Below are positions 47,831 to 59,500 of a stretch of DNA of 64,000 bases, one piece after another. The stretch spans positions 20,238,047-20,302,046 of the forward strand of contig NC_081405.1 of assembly GCF_030272615.1 (NCBI RefSeq). The letters run 5' to 3'. The translations under genes were made by a program, and so were the position numbers. Within the stretch, counting starts at the first letter, position 1. Each line of letters starts with the position of its first letter. This DNA comes from Cryptomeria japonica (lineage: Eukaryota > Streptophyta > Pinopsida > Cupressales > Cupressaceae). Under the pieces are notes generated by a model. It searched no databases and had not been told where the DNA came from. It saw nothing but the letters and a program-made list of their open reading frames with translations.

Positions 47831-50800
47831 GTAGGTGTACCAAAGCATAAAAATGCTTAAATTTGGTGAGACAATCCACAACAACCATGAGGACATTTTT
47901 CCCTTAATATCTAAGAAAATCTGTGTTGAAATCTATGGATACCTTCTCCCTCCTCTAACTTGGAATAGATAAGAGTTGTAGAAGACTTGGGGTCTTAATT
48001 GACTCCCCTTTATTTTGCTAGCATAATATGCATTCTGCTACAAATTTTTGAATATCCCTTTTGAGCCACTCCCAAAAAATATTTATTTGATTCTATGGTA
48101 AGTCTTCAAGAATATAGAGTGCCCACCTACTAGAGAAGTGCATGTAATTATTTCAACACCTTAAACTTCAGGGTTGACATAGATACAACCTATCATTGTA
48201 CCATAAAGTATTTACTTTCCATACAAGTTTATCTTTAGGAAACATTTAAATCTTATTGTAGTTTCTCAACAAGAGTCTAAGTATCCATGTCATCCCACTC
48301 TTCTCATGCATCATTCATCTAATATTCCTACAATATGTAAATGACATACAATAGTGATTCTAAATAGAGCATCAACCATAACATTCTCATTTTCTTATAT
48401 ATGATTCAAAGTCACATCCCAATATATTTGTCACCCATTTTTATTGTTCATCAAATGAAAGCCTCTATTTGAAGAAATATTTGAGACTGTCACAGTCTAT
48501 ATCTACCTTAAAGTGTTTTCTCATTTGATATGACCTCCATTATTTGATTGGATGCAAGATAACCAACATTTCATTCTTATAAACTAGCTCCAACAAAATA
48601 TTATGTTTGAGTTGGTAGCTCTAAAATAATATGGGTCTTCCTTCTTACATGAGTATTTCTCCTATGCAATGTCCTAAAGCATATATTCTTCTTCAACAAG
48701 GTTTTGCGAGGCTAAGCCATGCTACTATAATTATTTACAAATTGGTGATAGTAACCTATAAGCCCTATGAAACCTTATAGGTTTTTTAGGGTCTTAGGAA
48801 ATTTTCATTCTACAACAACCTCAACATTATGAACTCCCTTATGTGAAACAATATGACCTAGGTACTTCACTTCTTTGACTTCGCACTCATTTGGACAACC
48901 TAGCGTAATGTCCAAACTTTATTTACATGTTGCAATTTTTCCTCTCACATTTTTTATATATTAAGATGTCATCAAAAAATACCTAAACAAATTTATGCAA
49001 AAGTGACTCAAAGATAGAGTTCATAAAGCTTTGAAATGTAAATGGTGCATTTGTACGACCAAACAGTATTACAAAAAAAATCATAATGCCCCTCATGGGT
49101 TCAAAAATTTATCTTATATAAATCATAATATTTAATTCTTATTTGATGATGATCAAAATGAAGATCAAGGAATAAATGACACAATAAATCTCATCTAATA
49201 AATCATCAAATGTTTTTTTATTAAAAAAGTAGTGTTAACTAGGGCATTGACCCTTAACAAAAAGCAACATCAAGAGAGATGATGTTGGAAGAGAACCACA
49301 ACCCAAAGGCAGAAAGAAACAAACACATGAACCTAACCAACCAAGGAACAAACTCCACTCAAGGGGGAGATGAGCCACCCAAACCCCCACGAGGGGGGGT
49401 ATGGGGCAGGGGAGAATATTTCTCCTTGCGCCTACAAGCAACCATAGACTAGGAAATGCTAAGCTCAACCAAAAGGGCCCCCGCAGGGTCAACAACACTA
49501 GAGACAGTAGAAGGTTGGAAGAGGGTCGTAGGGGGCTATAGAACATCAACAACAAGTTGTGACAAAAAAAACTAGCAGGAGCAAATCCAACAGCAAGAGA
49601 GGGTTGCAAGACAAGAGAAGCGGAAGTGGGGACCTTCGAAGATGAGGCCACAAAACATCAGTAGGAGCAACAGGAGTCGTGGGGGGCACGACAACATCCC
49701 CATGGGAGGAGCCAACAGATGCAAAATTCGTAGCATGTACTGTTAAGTGGTTAGCAGTAGCATTTCATCCACAAGGTAGAAACCTTTTGGTGTTGTGGAG
49801 AAGAGCAACTCGAAGCAAGATGGCCAATAGAGAAGCACCTTTTGTAGCAAAAGGGGAGGCCTTCAAAATCTAGCAGTTGTGACCAAGGCCTATCCCCCAC
49901 CATAAGAACCACATCACCCGAGGGAGGAGCAGAGATGTTGATATCAACAAGAATGCGGGCAAAGGTAGTGTGTTCCATTGACGACATAGCATCATCGACT
50001 TTCAGAAAACAACCAATAGAGTTATCGATTGCCTCACAGCAAGAGTGCTCCCAGAAATGAAGAGGGAGATTGATGAGCCAAACCCAAACTGGATGCACAT
50101 TAAGTGGTTCAGTGAGAGGGTTGAAAGAGGTTGTCCAAGGCTTGATGGAGAAGGAGTGCACTCCCCTTAAATCATCAATTGTTGACATAAGAGGTCACAA
50201 ATCTTTTTATATTGTACTCATTGAGCTCTTGATAGTTAGGACACTCCTCCAAGTGTGAAATTTATTGAATGCCATTACCATTGTAGAGATAAGAACTCTA
50301 ACTATGCTTAAAAATACTTGTCTCTAGCATCTCCCAAACCATATTACCAATCTTGCTTCTTTGTACTTATGGATACTTGTAACCTATCTAATTTTTGGTT
50401 GGTTGTCTTTCTAGTACTACTTGAACAACATGATCATTATATATTTTAGGAGGTAACCCTTTTGGCATCTCTCTAAAAACTAATGAGCTTAGCCTCAATT
50501 ACTTGTAGATCTAGTGGTGTAGAGGCGTTTAGGTGATATGCTTCTAATGAAAATAATTGGGTCACAAACTCGTCTACCTACTTGTTAAGTATCTTTTACA
50601 TTTGATAAAACCTTGCAATGGAGACTTGGACACAACTCTCTCGATTCTATTATCTTTCCCTCTAAGTGAAAATGCATGAATAGATCCTTAAAGTTCATCT
50701 CAATTTTTCCTAATGCAGTAAGCCACTATAATCACAATATAATATTTATTGCACCCACGAAGATAGAAAACATAAGGCAATTGAGTTAGTAATCACCCGT

Positions 50801-51600
50801 AAATAATTTTTTGCTATGGTGTTTTCCCAAACAATTGATTGTATCCTCATTTGCAATCACAATTTGAAATGTTGGAGTTGGATATGTAAAATAATTCAAA
50901 CGGGAAACTAACTTCTTACTGATAAAGTTGTGAGTATTTCCTAAATATTTCAATACTAATAATCTCTACTTCCTCAAGAAACCAACTACCTTAATCATTT
51001 TTGGTCCTATTGCTCGAGAATGCATTACAAGAAATTGTTGGTTGGGAATCTCATAATTTCTCACTTGGATCATTACCACTTTTAATATTTATCTTCATAT
51101 TTTTCCCCAATTAGCTCTTCAAGGTAGAGCAACATAATTTTTGCACTTATGTCCTCTAGCATATTTGCTCGCATAGTTAAGACATGACCATTGTACCCAT
51201 ATTTTTAACTTATTAATATGGAAATCTAATAATCTAAAATTGGTAGAAACCTCCAAGAAATTTATCAAATTATAGTCTTAGGAGAAAATTGGTCGAAATG
51301 CTATTTTTGCAATTACTCCAATTCTATTCTAAATGAACTCAAATATGGATTGTAGTAGCTTCAATATTTCTTTGATCAACACTTTAGAAAACAATTTTTT
51401 TTTTGCCAAAATTGATGAAGATATGTGCTTCACAATTCGACCTCTTGAACTGAAAAATGCTTTGTTTCTTATATTATAGATGCTAAGATCATACTTTGAT
51501 ATGACTTGTAATGAGATAACTTGCACAAGAGAGAATATAATAGGACATATACCACAAATAATGGACAATACTTAGAGTAATAAGTCATTTTGAGGGGACA
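47830..51600 (-). mobile_element. Decayed Ty3/gypsy element (chromovirus-like gag-pol)
   Basis: Read leftward: a zinc knuckle near 51130-51195 (LNYASKYARGHKCKNY, an eroded CYNCDEK-x-GHKCK), the N-terminal RT region near 50300-50470 (VFREMPKGLPPK), the RT core near 48950-49170 (THEGHYDF, FGRTNAPFTFQSFMNSIF, VFFDDILIY) and integrase near 47840-48060 (FVAECILC, QNKGESIKTPSLLQ, GKNVLMVVVDCLTKF). Stops occur throughout. No LTRs could be delimited. The RT and integrase motif style is that of chromoviruses such as the Tekay/Del group, so it is a different lineage from the element at 1-11074. Confidence 0.8.
49199..50181 (-). mobile_element. LINE ORF1 fragment nested in the gypsy RT
   Basis: The body 49213-50167 is flanked by TAAATCATCAAATG (49199-49212) and TAAATCATCAATTG (50168-50181), a 14-bp duplication with one mismatch. 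A T run at 49213-49219 marks the tail. Minus-strand 49751-50188 encodes VWVWLINLPLHFWEHSCCEA, DVVLMVGDRPWSQLLDFEGL and CYKRCFSIGHLASSC, a complete zinc knuckle. The tail sequence GGGTCAATGCCCTAGTTAAC matches the 24.7-kb fragment. ORF1 is followed directly by the tail with no ORF2, so this belongs to an internally deleted or non-autonomous subfamily. Confidence 0.87.
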
Positions 51601-54099
51601 AATCTCCAAAATTTTCAAAAATGAACACAATTCACTATATAATGATCATGAACTAGTCATTAGTCCTTATGTATAGCATACTTATGTTTCTAGTATCACC
51701 TAAGCTGACTTAATTACATATATAAGACCGTATTCATGAATATATAACATAATTAAAAATTAAGATGAACATAACTCAATTATATGCATATTATAGAATT
51801 AAAAACATAACAAAATGAAAACAATCTACAAATATTAAATCAGAAAGTATTAAAATTAATTTAATTATTTTTATAAGTAATATCAAATAAAAAATAAACA
51901 ATAGTGTGGGAAGATAGAATAAGTATGCCATATAGAATGAAGATAAAATGTTGTGGAATGAAATGCCTAGTTGCTACAATAAAATGAGATTAGAATATAA
52001 TAATGAATGGTAAAGGCACAAGAATAAAATGGTGTAGCAAATAAAACAAAAATATTGTAATAACAATTGAAATAGTAGCATAAGGAATGCTATGGCGTGT
52101 GGAAATAAATGTAGTAGAAATTTTGTTTTCAAATTTGTGTTACCAAATCTTGAAAAACATGAAATAAATGCCAAAAGAATTTTAAAAAGTAGAAAGAGTA
52201 GTTGTAGAATGTGCATATTTGAATGCATATTGAAAATTGCCAAAAGTGGGTGTACTGCTCAAATAGAAGTTCTATGGGTATGAAAAATAAATTGTTGGGG
52301 TATAGAAAAATGTTGGTAAAAAGGATGTTCAATAATATTGGAAAAATGTTATAGGAGTTTGAGATGGTGACTGAAGGAGGTTTTCAATTTTTCGAATAAT
52401 CAAAAATATAAAATGATTGTATTTCTTAAAGATTTAGGTTATTCAAACATTTATATTATTATAAAGTCAACATTTAAAATGACATTTAGTTTCGCAAGGA
52501 CAATTGTTTTTTCGTGGTGCAACATCAAGCTCATTAGAATCACAATTAAAGATTATCACTAAAATAGAATATAATATAGTGCTAGTGATGTAATACCCAT
52601 CATAGAATCAATGTCATAAGGAGAAATAAATGTATGAAGAAGTCAAGTGAGAATATAAATGTCATAAGATATTGATTACGTGGTAACTTAGTTGGCAATA
52701 AATGGAACAAATATAACATTAGAAGGATATTCATAAGTAATATGTCATAACGTAAAAGAACACAAAAACATAAAAGGGGAGGAAAATGATTTATCATTAT
52801 TTTTTATTTTTAAATTTGAACATAAAAGGGGAGGAAAATGATTTATCATTATTTTTTATTTTTAAATTTGATGGGACATCAGCGTGACCGTGAAGATATC
52901 TACATGATTGCAACAACATTTGAGAGAATGTGAAAGCGATAAAGTATCAAGAGGTTAGGAAAGAGGGCTAAGGTAGGCCTTAGGACATTCTATAGAGACA
53001 ATGCTAAAATGAGCATAAAATGCAAAGTTAAAATTGCGAGGCATGCAATTTTTAATCATGTACAACACAACTTCTAATTTTAAAAATTATTTTATTGTTA
53101 ATAGTTGAACATCATTGAATTTGTAAAGTACTTCATAGTCTGGTAGTGCAATTCACCTTGTGAATCATGTTACCAATGCCTCATACTTGAGCAAACTTAT
53201 TGTCTAGTGAATTTGTTTTTTTAGTCTTGTTTTCTTTATAAGTGGTTTATTTCAATTAAATGTATCATCTGTAGAGGCAAGTTAAGCAATTATATGAGTT
53301 CGATCAATCTACTACTACAAATCTATATTTTATATAATATTTGAATTCACCAATATTGTATGGAATTGAGCTTAAAAAATATGGTGTTAGAAATTGCACT
53401 TTCTATAGTTTCTACACTATAAATTGCACTCATTTTAGTGTCTACTCTTGCAACATCTTAAGTTGCACCTTAGCTAATTGCATTAACCTTATTCGATCTA
53501 AAGTCCCAAATTGTGTCAATTATGATGATTTTGTTAAATTTTAAGTCCTTTTAAACATTTCACCTAATTTACTCAATATTTCAATTGTATTTTTTAGAGT
53601 CCAACTCTCAAACTCTAATGCCCATGTGCTAACATCAATGACCCCAAACTAGTATCCACCAAAAAGACAAAATAAAAAGATTAAAAAAAATCATAGAAAC
53701 TCATTCCTAACTCCCAAATAATCCATTAGTGGTGAGTCAATGTTGTGACTTCTTGAAGTGCCCATGTAATTTACTCCTTCCACTAAAAAAATGTTTTAAC
53801 TTCTCAATTTAATTTCTTATTGGCTCCAATGATGGCATCAAGCCTCCACCAATCTACTATGATATTTTCAAATTTCTCTCTTCTCTCAAATTAAAAATAA
53901 ACTAGTTTTCTTAAGGGTTCCTCTTTTTCTAATTTTTTTTAATCGTGCTAAGTTTTCAAATAAAATCTACCATACGTTATTCTCAAGACTTTTATGCTCT
54001 CAAATTCTGATAAATTTTCACTTACACCATTTGTATAATGTTTTGGGTCTTGATAGGATCTCTTATCAAGAAGTTTAATTCTTGTTTCTAATTTTAGAT
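51601..54099. other. Gene-free stretch
   Basis: AT-rich, with low-complexity frames only. A perfect 52-bp tandem duplication lies at 52767-52870. Nothing else recognisable was found. Confidence 0.45.
52767..52870. repeat. Perfect 52-bp tandem duplication
   Basis: 52767-52818 and 52819-52870 are identical, each beginning AACATAAAAGGGGAGG. Confidence 0.96.
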
Positions 54100-54420
54100 A
54101 ATATTGAAAATAGCAAGCCAAAGGGAATCTCAAGAGATCTATGGAGCAGACAAAAATCGACTTGCAGGATCTGCAGAACATATCTTAGAACTTGAATTAG
54201 CTTGAAGCTCAAGTTGTTGAGGCTCTGAAAAATCTTGGTTAGAGTTGTGTTTGTTCTTTTTTGTCTTGGTTGATTTGATCTAGTTTAGGTCTATGTTTTG
54301 AGTTTTTGCTAACAGTTGGCTATTGATTTGCTTGGTTTATCTTTATACCAGTGTTTTGTATATAGGATATTGGGATCCCTTCACAACCTGATTTTTCCTT
54401 AATCAAAAACATTGAAGATG
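54100..54420 (+). mobile_element. LINE 3'-end-like fragment
   Basis: The plus-strand ending TTTTTCCTTAATCAAAAAC follows a T/G-rich tract containing TTGCTAACAGTTGGC. It resembles the tail of the LINE family at 24553-24753 (TTTTAATCAAAAA). No coding part remains. Confidence 0.4.
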
Positions 54421-54475
54421 GCAAACCATGATAATTATTCATTTCTACAAAAAAAACCCTTCCTAAGTTTATTGT

Positions 54476-54527
54476 GGTAAAATCTCTTCCCTAATCTTAT
54501 TGGTAAAATCTCTTCCCTAATCTTATT
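54476..54527. repeat. Perfect 26-bp tandem duplication
   Basis: Two copies, each beginning GGTAAAATCTCTTCC, at 54476-54501 and 54502-54527. Confidence 0.95.
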
Positions 54528-54779
54528 TTAGCTTTTATTATTGAAAATTAATTGTGTAGGTTTCTTGTTAAAAAATATTGAAGATCTATTTTGTAGCATT
54601 CTTAGATTTTTATTATTGATTGTTTTTTTATTTATAAGAATTGGGTTATGCTATTGAATTTTGAAAACTTCAAAATTTTCATCATTGTCTTCTCTTCTTG
54701 AGTTGAGAGAAGTAGAGTTGAAGCTTCTTTGTTAACCTTTTCCATTTACACCCTTCTCCTTGCTCTATTCCTAGAGAGA

Positions 54780-56100
54780 TTTATTATTATTATTATTGAA
54801 GAAATGCAATAAAAAATTACAAGAAGACAGTCACCAAACTATCAAAGAAATTACAATATAATTGTCTGTAATAAAAACATATTGCAGCATTACAGATATT
54901 GACTATAGTTCTAATATAAATTGAGAACAAAAAAACATATTGAAACATCATAGAGATTGACTATGGTATGAACATTACATGATATTCCAATAAACAACTA
55001 GGTTGTCCCAAAATTACAATTAGCAAATCCAAAATAACAGAGTGGTTGAATCATGAAATATGAACAATAGGTAAACAATAGCCCAAAGATGAGAAAACCA
55101 ATTGAACATAAAGGAGTAGCAGTCATTTTTGCAAAAGAGGCCTAAGTCCTTGAAGTACACGAATCTTCTTAATTCTAAACAATTGATCAATCTAACATTT
55201 GATACACTGAATTTGAAAATCCATCTTTAAGCACTTCATGGAATCTGCCTCAATTGAGAGAAGAGAAAAGTAAGACAAATAAAAAATGTCAAAGTTTTAG
55301 AACTACAAATTTCTCATGAGCATTATCATTATTAAAAACTGCTTTACATCAAACTCTCCATAAATGCAATAAGATTGTTTGTTGAACTATAAACAATAAC
55401 AATATTTTGGAGCCCAATACACTTCTTTCTAATTAAGATTATGATAAAAAATAGCAGGCAAATAGTGAAACACAAAGTTCCACAATTTCTTAACAAACTG
55501 GGATGAGAGTTTTATAATTTCTTAATAAACTGGCATCCCCAAAAAGTGTGCCTCATATCTTCATATTTTTAGCAAAAAGAACAATTAGTGGATTGGACCA
55601 TAATGCATTTCAACCTGCCACTAACAAGCAACTTACAATGTATTATCTTTCAAGCCACTAATTATGCTTCTGAATTGATTCTTGATTTCTAAATTTGAGT
55701 GGAAAGTTTTGTCCAAAAATTTTCACTAAATTATCAATTTCATTTCATGTTCAAGCGAGATTTCATGGGCAGAATAGGAAGCAACTACAAATAATATTGT
55801 TTAAGGAAAAAAAAAAACAAAAAAAAAAGACTAGATGATAATCATAGTCAATCTTTGAAAAAATTGCATTGAATTGTGGTACAAAGCTTCATAAATAAAT
55901 CTGGCACCAATGATTCCACAAAGATTATAAATGACTTGTATTTATCGCTCAAATTAAATTGAGATTTAATAAGATGTCATGATATAACCAATTCAGCATA
56001 TTAAAATCTCAAAGATCTCCAACCTTATTGATACTTTTTTAATAGAAAATAATATTGTTTTGAAAAATTTAAGATCAATTGCTACCATGATACAAAATAT
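54780..56100 (-). mobile_element. LINE remnant with RT-associated zinc domain
   Basis: The minus-strand sequence includes C-SFC (stop) KYEDMRHTFWGC-QFIKKL near 55540-55600, the CxxC-H-C pattern of plant LINEs, then an FHYLPAIFYHNLN segment like that of the 41-kb LINE. The 3' end is marked by a TTA run (54780-54797) on the plus strand. Many stops are present, and the 5' edge is uncertain. Confidence 0.65.
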
Positions 56101-56249
56101 GTTTGTTCCCATATACATATTTCCCTATGACATTTTCCTTTGTTTCCATAAACTTTTGACAAAGTGCATAGGCTTTTATCACACTATTTTCTACTGTTGA
56201 AGTGAAAGGTTAAATTGGAGATGACCACCTTGACAAGTTACTAGACAAT

Positions 56250-56925
56250 CTTTTGTTTACCCATTTTTTGATCTCAAGATTTATACTCAATCCATCATTT
56301 ATACTTGAGCAGAGATGCCCACCCAAAAGACCCAGCGTTTTGATCTTTCTTACCTCCATTATTTCTCTTAATTTCAAGATTCACCTGTATATAACAATTA
56401 TTTCAACTTCTTTTTGTTTGCTATCACATTTTTCCTTTTCAACTTTTTAATGTAGTACGCAGGTGCAGCTATGGTGATGTGGACACACGTTTGGCAACAT
56501 CTAGGATCAGAAAGAGTTGCTTTCTACTAACCACACTTTCGACTTTAAAATCTGTGTCCTATTTTTCAGTTCTTTACAACATTTATTTTGTACAAATTCA
56601 AAATCTTTTAATCCTTTGATTAACTCAGCACTTTGCACTTTATAGCTTTATTTGACTAAAACTTGTTTGAGGCAGACACATCTGGTGTTCTAAATGAAGA
56701 AAAAATATTAATTTTGTCGGTAACATGACTTTTATTTGTGCTTACCTAATTTGAGATTCACTGAAGTTAAGCGTTTTGCTAATTAATGCTTACTTAATTT
56801 GAGATTAAGCTGAGCTTTTTTCATCATGAAACTAATGGAAATTTCAGGTAGGTAATTGAAAAGAATTGTTATCTATTCCTTACCCCAAATGTGAAATTTG
56901 GAACTGAATGAAAAAAATTTAAAAG
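56250..56925. other. No gene or recognised element
   Basis: Only short fortuitous frames occur here. Confidence 0.4.
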
Positions 56926-56929
56926 CTAC

Positions 56930-57960
56930 ACAATTACATCATGTTCTATGCGACTGGTTAACTCCATTTTCTGCTTAATTTTAAGCAGTTGGAGTGTTCC
57001 AATGCAAATTTAAAATTGTTGGTAAAGGATAATTTAGAATCTTTTGTTATTTAAGTAGAGCTGCTATTATTTACGAATTGAAAATAACCCCATGTCCCCA
57101 TGCGGCTGCTTATGAACATTTTCTGCTTAAATTTAAGCAGCTAGAGTGTTCCCATGTAAAATTCTTATTAAGGGAAAAGGATAAATTGGAATCTTTCGCT
57201 ATTTTAGTGGAGTAGCAGCTGCTTAAAAAATGAAAATAAGCTTTGAAAAAAAAGGGGGGCTAGAAATAAGCAATGACTGCTTATTGAAAAAAAAGACACA
57301 TGGCTTCACCATATTTTTTTGCTCTCCTATTTACTTGCCTAAAATTTTGCTTATGAATTTTATTTGTAACAAATACTATCAATAATTTCATTACAAAATA
57401 ATTTAAGAAGATTGCATAAAAATAAGGGGCCATTTGACTATCCATGGGGCCACCTGCTCCACAAATTACTCCTTAAAAAGTTGAGCCGCTGCTGCTAGCC
57501 AAAATAAGCTAAGCAGCAGCATGGGGACATGCCCTAAGCTATGAGAAAAAGGAGGGCTGGAAATAAGCAGCAACTACATATTGCCAAAAATGCCACGTGG
57601 CTCCACAAATTTGTTTCCCTTTTTTTTTAACATTTTATTTCTAATTTTTACTTGTGCACAAATTATTAATAATATTATAAATACCAATTTTAAGATTTCT
57701 CTTAAAAATAAGCAAAAAAATAAATACTCATGGGACAACCAGCTCCACAAATATTTCCTAAAAAAGTTGAGCAAACGCTGCTAGCAAAAATAAGCTAAGG
57801 CTGGGGTCTCATGGAGGGGGCTTCCTAAAAAATAGAGCAGGCGTTGCTGAGATTTTTTAGGAAAATTTTTAAGCTGGTGGTCCCATGAATTTTGTAGTGT
57901 AGTCCAGCTTAAAAATTTGGGAACATGCTGTTGGTCTCCATGTGACAAAAATATTTAGTC
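56930..57960. mobile_element. Cluster of related inverted-repeat (MITE-like) elements
   Basis: The clearest copy is 57089-57533. Its left end CATGTCCCCATGCGGCTGCT pairs with its right end AGCAGCAGCATGGGGACATG. Both arms also carry GGCTAGAAATAAGC-like or AAAATAAGCTAAG-like words. Partial copies lie at 56930-57085 (left half) and 57540-57820 (right half, starting GGAGGGCTGGAAATAAGCAG), with a further decayed piece to 57960. No transposase is present. The end pattern could fit a hAT-type MITE, but I cannot define the target-site duplication. Confidence 0.6.
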
Positions 57961-58119
57961 ACTATTATAGGTCAAAATTTACTTTTGATGTCAATAGGCC
58001 TTTGGTCTATGGGTGAAATCAGATGGTTTACACCAAGTCCGGCAGAGATCAAGTCTTGCTGAGTGCAAAGTTCCGGACATCATAAAGGATGAGGCCGGCA
58101 CGTGGGAATTTGACGGAAT

Positions 58120-58362
58120 GGATACCCCTCAGTTCTTGACTCTTAGCTGAAGAGGTTTCAGCCCATGATTTGTGCCCCATATCGGATAGCTAAAATGACC
58201 TTACGGATACCCTTCAGTCCTTGACTCTTAGCTGAAAAGGTTTGAGCCATCATATCAGATAGCTAAAACGATCTTATGGATACCCCTCACTACTTGACGT
58301 TTAACTGAAGAGGTTTCAGCCCACAGCTTGTGCCCCATATCAGATAGCGAAAATGACTTTAT
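58120..58362. repeat. Tandem repeat, three units of 85, 73 and 85 bp
   Basis: Units begin GGATACCCcTCAG at 58120, 58205 and 58278. Each contains TTAGCTGAAGAGGTTTCAGC or a variant and CATATCAGATAGC. The middle unit lacks 12 bases. Confidence 0.92.
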
Positions 58363-58419
58363 GGATGAAAATCCTTCGATAAAAAAAGAAAAAATCTACT
58401 TTTAACAAATTTTCTTATG

Positions 58420-59010
58420 CTGATCCACCACTTAAAGAGATCATTAGGATACAATTCCACAGAATACAGGGTGTGATATATAATTTTTTTGATTTGAAGC
58501 TCATTATAGCATTATTTTTGTAAATGAACAAATCCAATCATGGTGCAATACCAGCATCCCTCAAATTGTTAAGCCATTGTGTAGTTCCTCCACAGATTTT
58601 AGACTGGATTAATGTCAATAATCCGATAGCGCCAACAGCCACAATTCTGCTAAAGTTCACACATTATACACAGCTGATGCACATACTATGCTCGAAGACC
58701 AAAATCTCGAGTCATTTCATGATAATGAAATTGTCTGTTATACGGTCTCTAGCAAAGAGAACATAGCATTGTGATGCCCTGTCCCTGAGAGAACGTGATA
58801 GAGGCCGTGGAAAGGCTGTTCTGAAATTTAGTTCTAGAATAAAAATGTCAGTTTGAATTGCATTAGATGTGAATCACATTCCCCAAATATCCATAACTAT
58901 TCAAGAGTAAGAATAGCTTTTACTAGATCCAATCTCTTTTATGCCCATTATATCATACCATGAATTTAAGTATATATATTTTTATGGAATAATTAGAAAC
59001 TAAATAGTTG
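58420..59010 (-). pseudogene. Sequence homologous to array block L; possible exon remnants
   Basis: This minus-strand segment just 3' of the carotenoid gene aligns with 34400-35190 and 39840-40596. It has two stretches with coding character. One, after an acceptor-like TTTCAG at about 58825, stays open in two frames for about 75 bases to a GTATAA donor-like site. The other, after an acceptor-like CAG near 58650, reads IVAVGAIGLLTLIQSKICGG and ends at a stop near 58540. The frames do not join cleanly across the supposed intron, so this is either a decayed gene end or chance. No family is recognised. Confidence 0.3.
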
Positions 59011-59352
59011 AAATTTCCATTCTTGTTTCTGATGTAAAATCTATACCACCTGTACAAAATCTCCTTTCCAAGCTTCTATTTATTTTTCAGAAGTATCTTT
59101 ACATAGCAAATCCCAGGTTAAAAAGATGAATCTCCTCAAGGAATTACTTATTGTACCCCAGGAGAGAGATTTTACAACCCTTGAAAACAGGGGTTGGGAA
59201 ACCAGGGCAAATGTGATACGACTATACTAAATACATATCGTACATTCCAGAGATATTTCGCATTGACACAAACTACTAGATGAAAACTCTCTCTGAACTC
59301 AATCTGGCAGAGATCCACTATATCATCTCTGTTAACAACATTAACTCATACT

Positions 59353-59358
59353 TTTATT
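59353..59358 (-). terminator. Poly(A) signal of the beta-carotene hydroxylase gene
   Basis: Minus-strand AATAAA, 143 bases after the stop codon, in GTGCAATAAAAGTATG. The position and sequence suit a plant near-upstream element. Confidence 0.6.
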
Positions 59359-59500
59359 GCACACTCTCTCTCAAATACTATTTTGGATATGCCAGACCAG
59401 ATTCTCATTGTGTCAAAATTAACATCTCTTAATAAGTATTCCAAGATATGAAACTGGAAACGCCCATGAAAGTAACTCCAACAAATAATCAGAGTTATCA

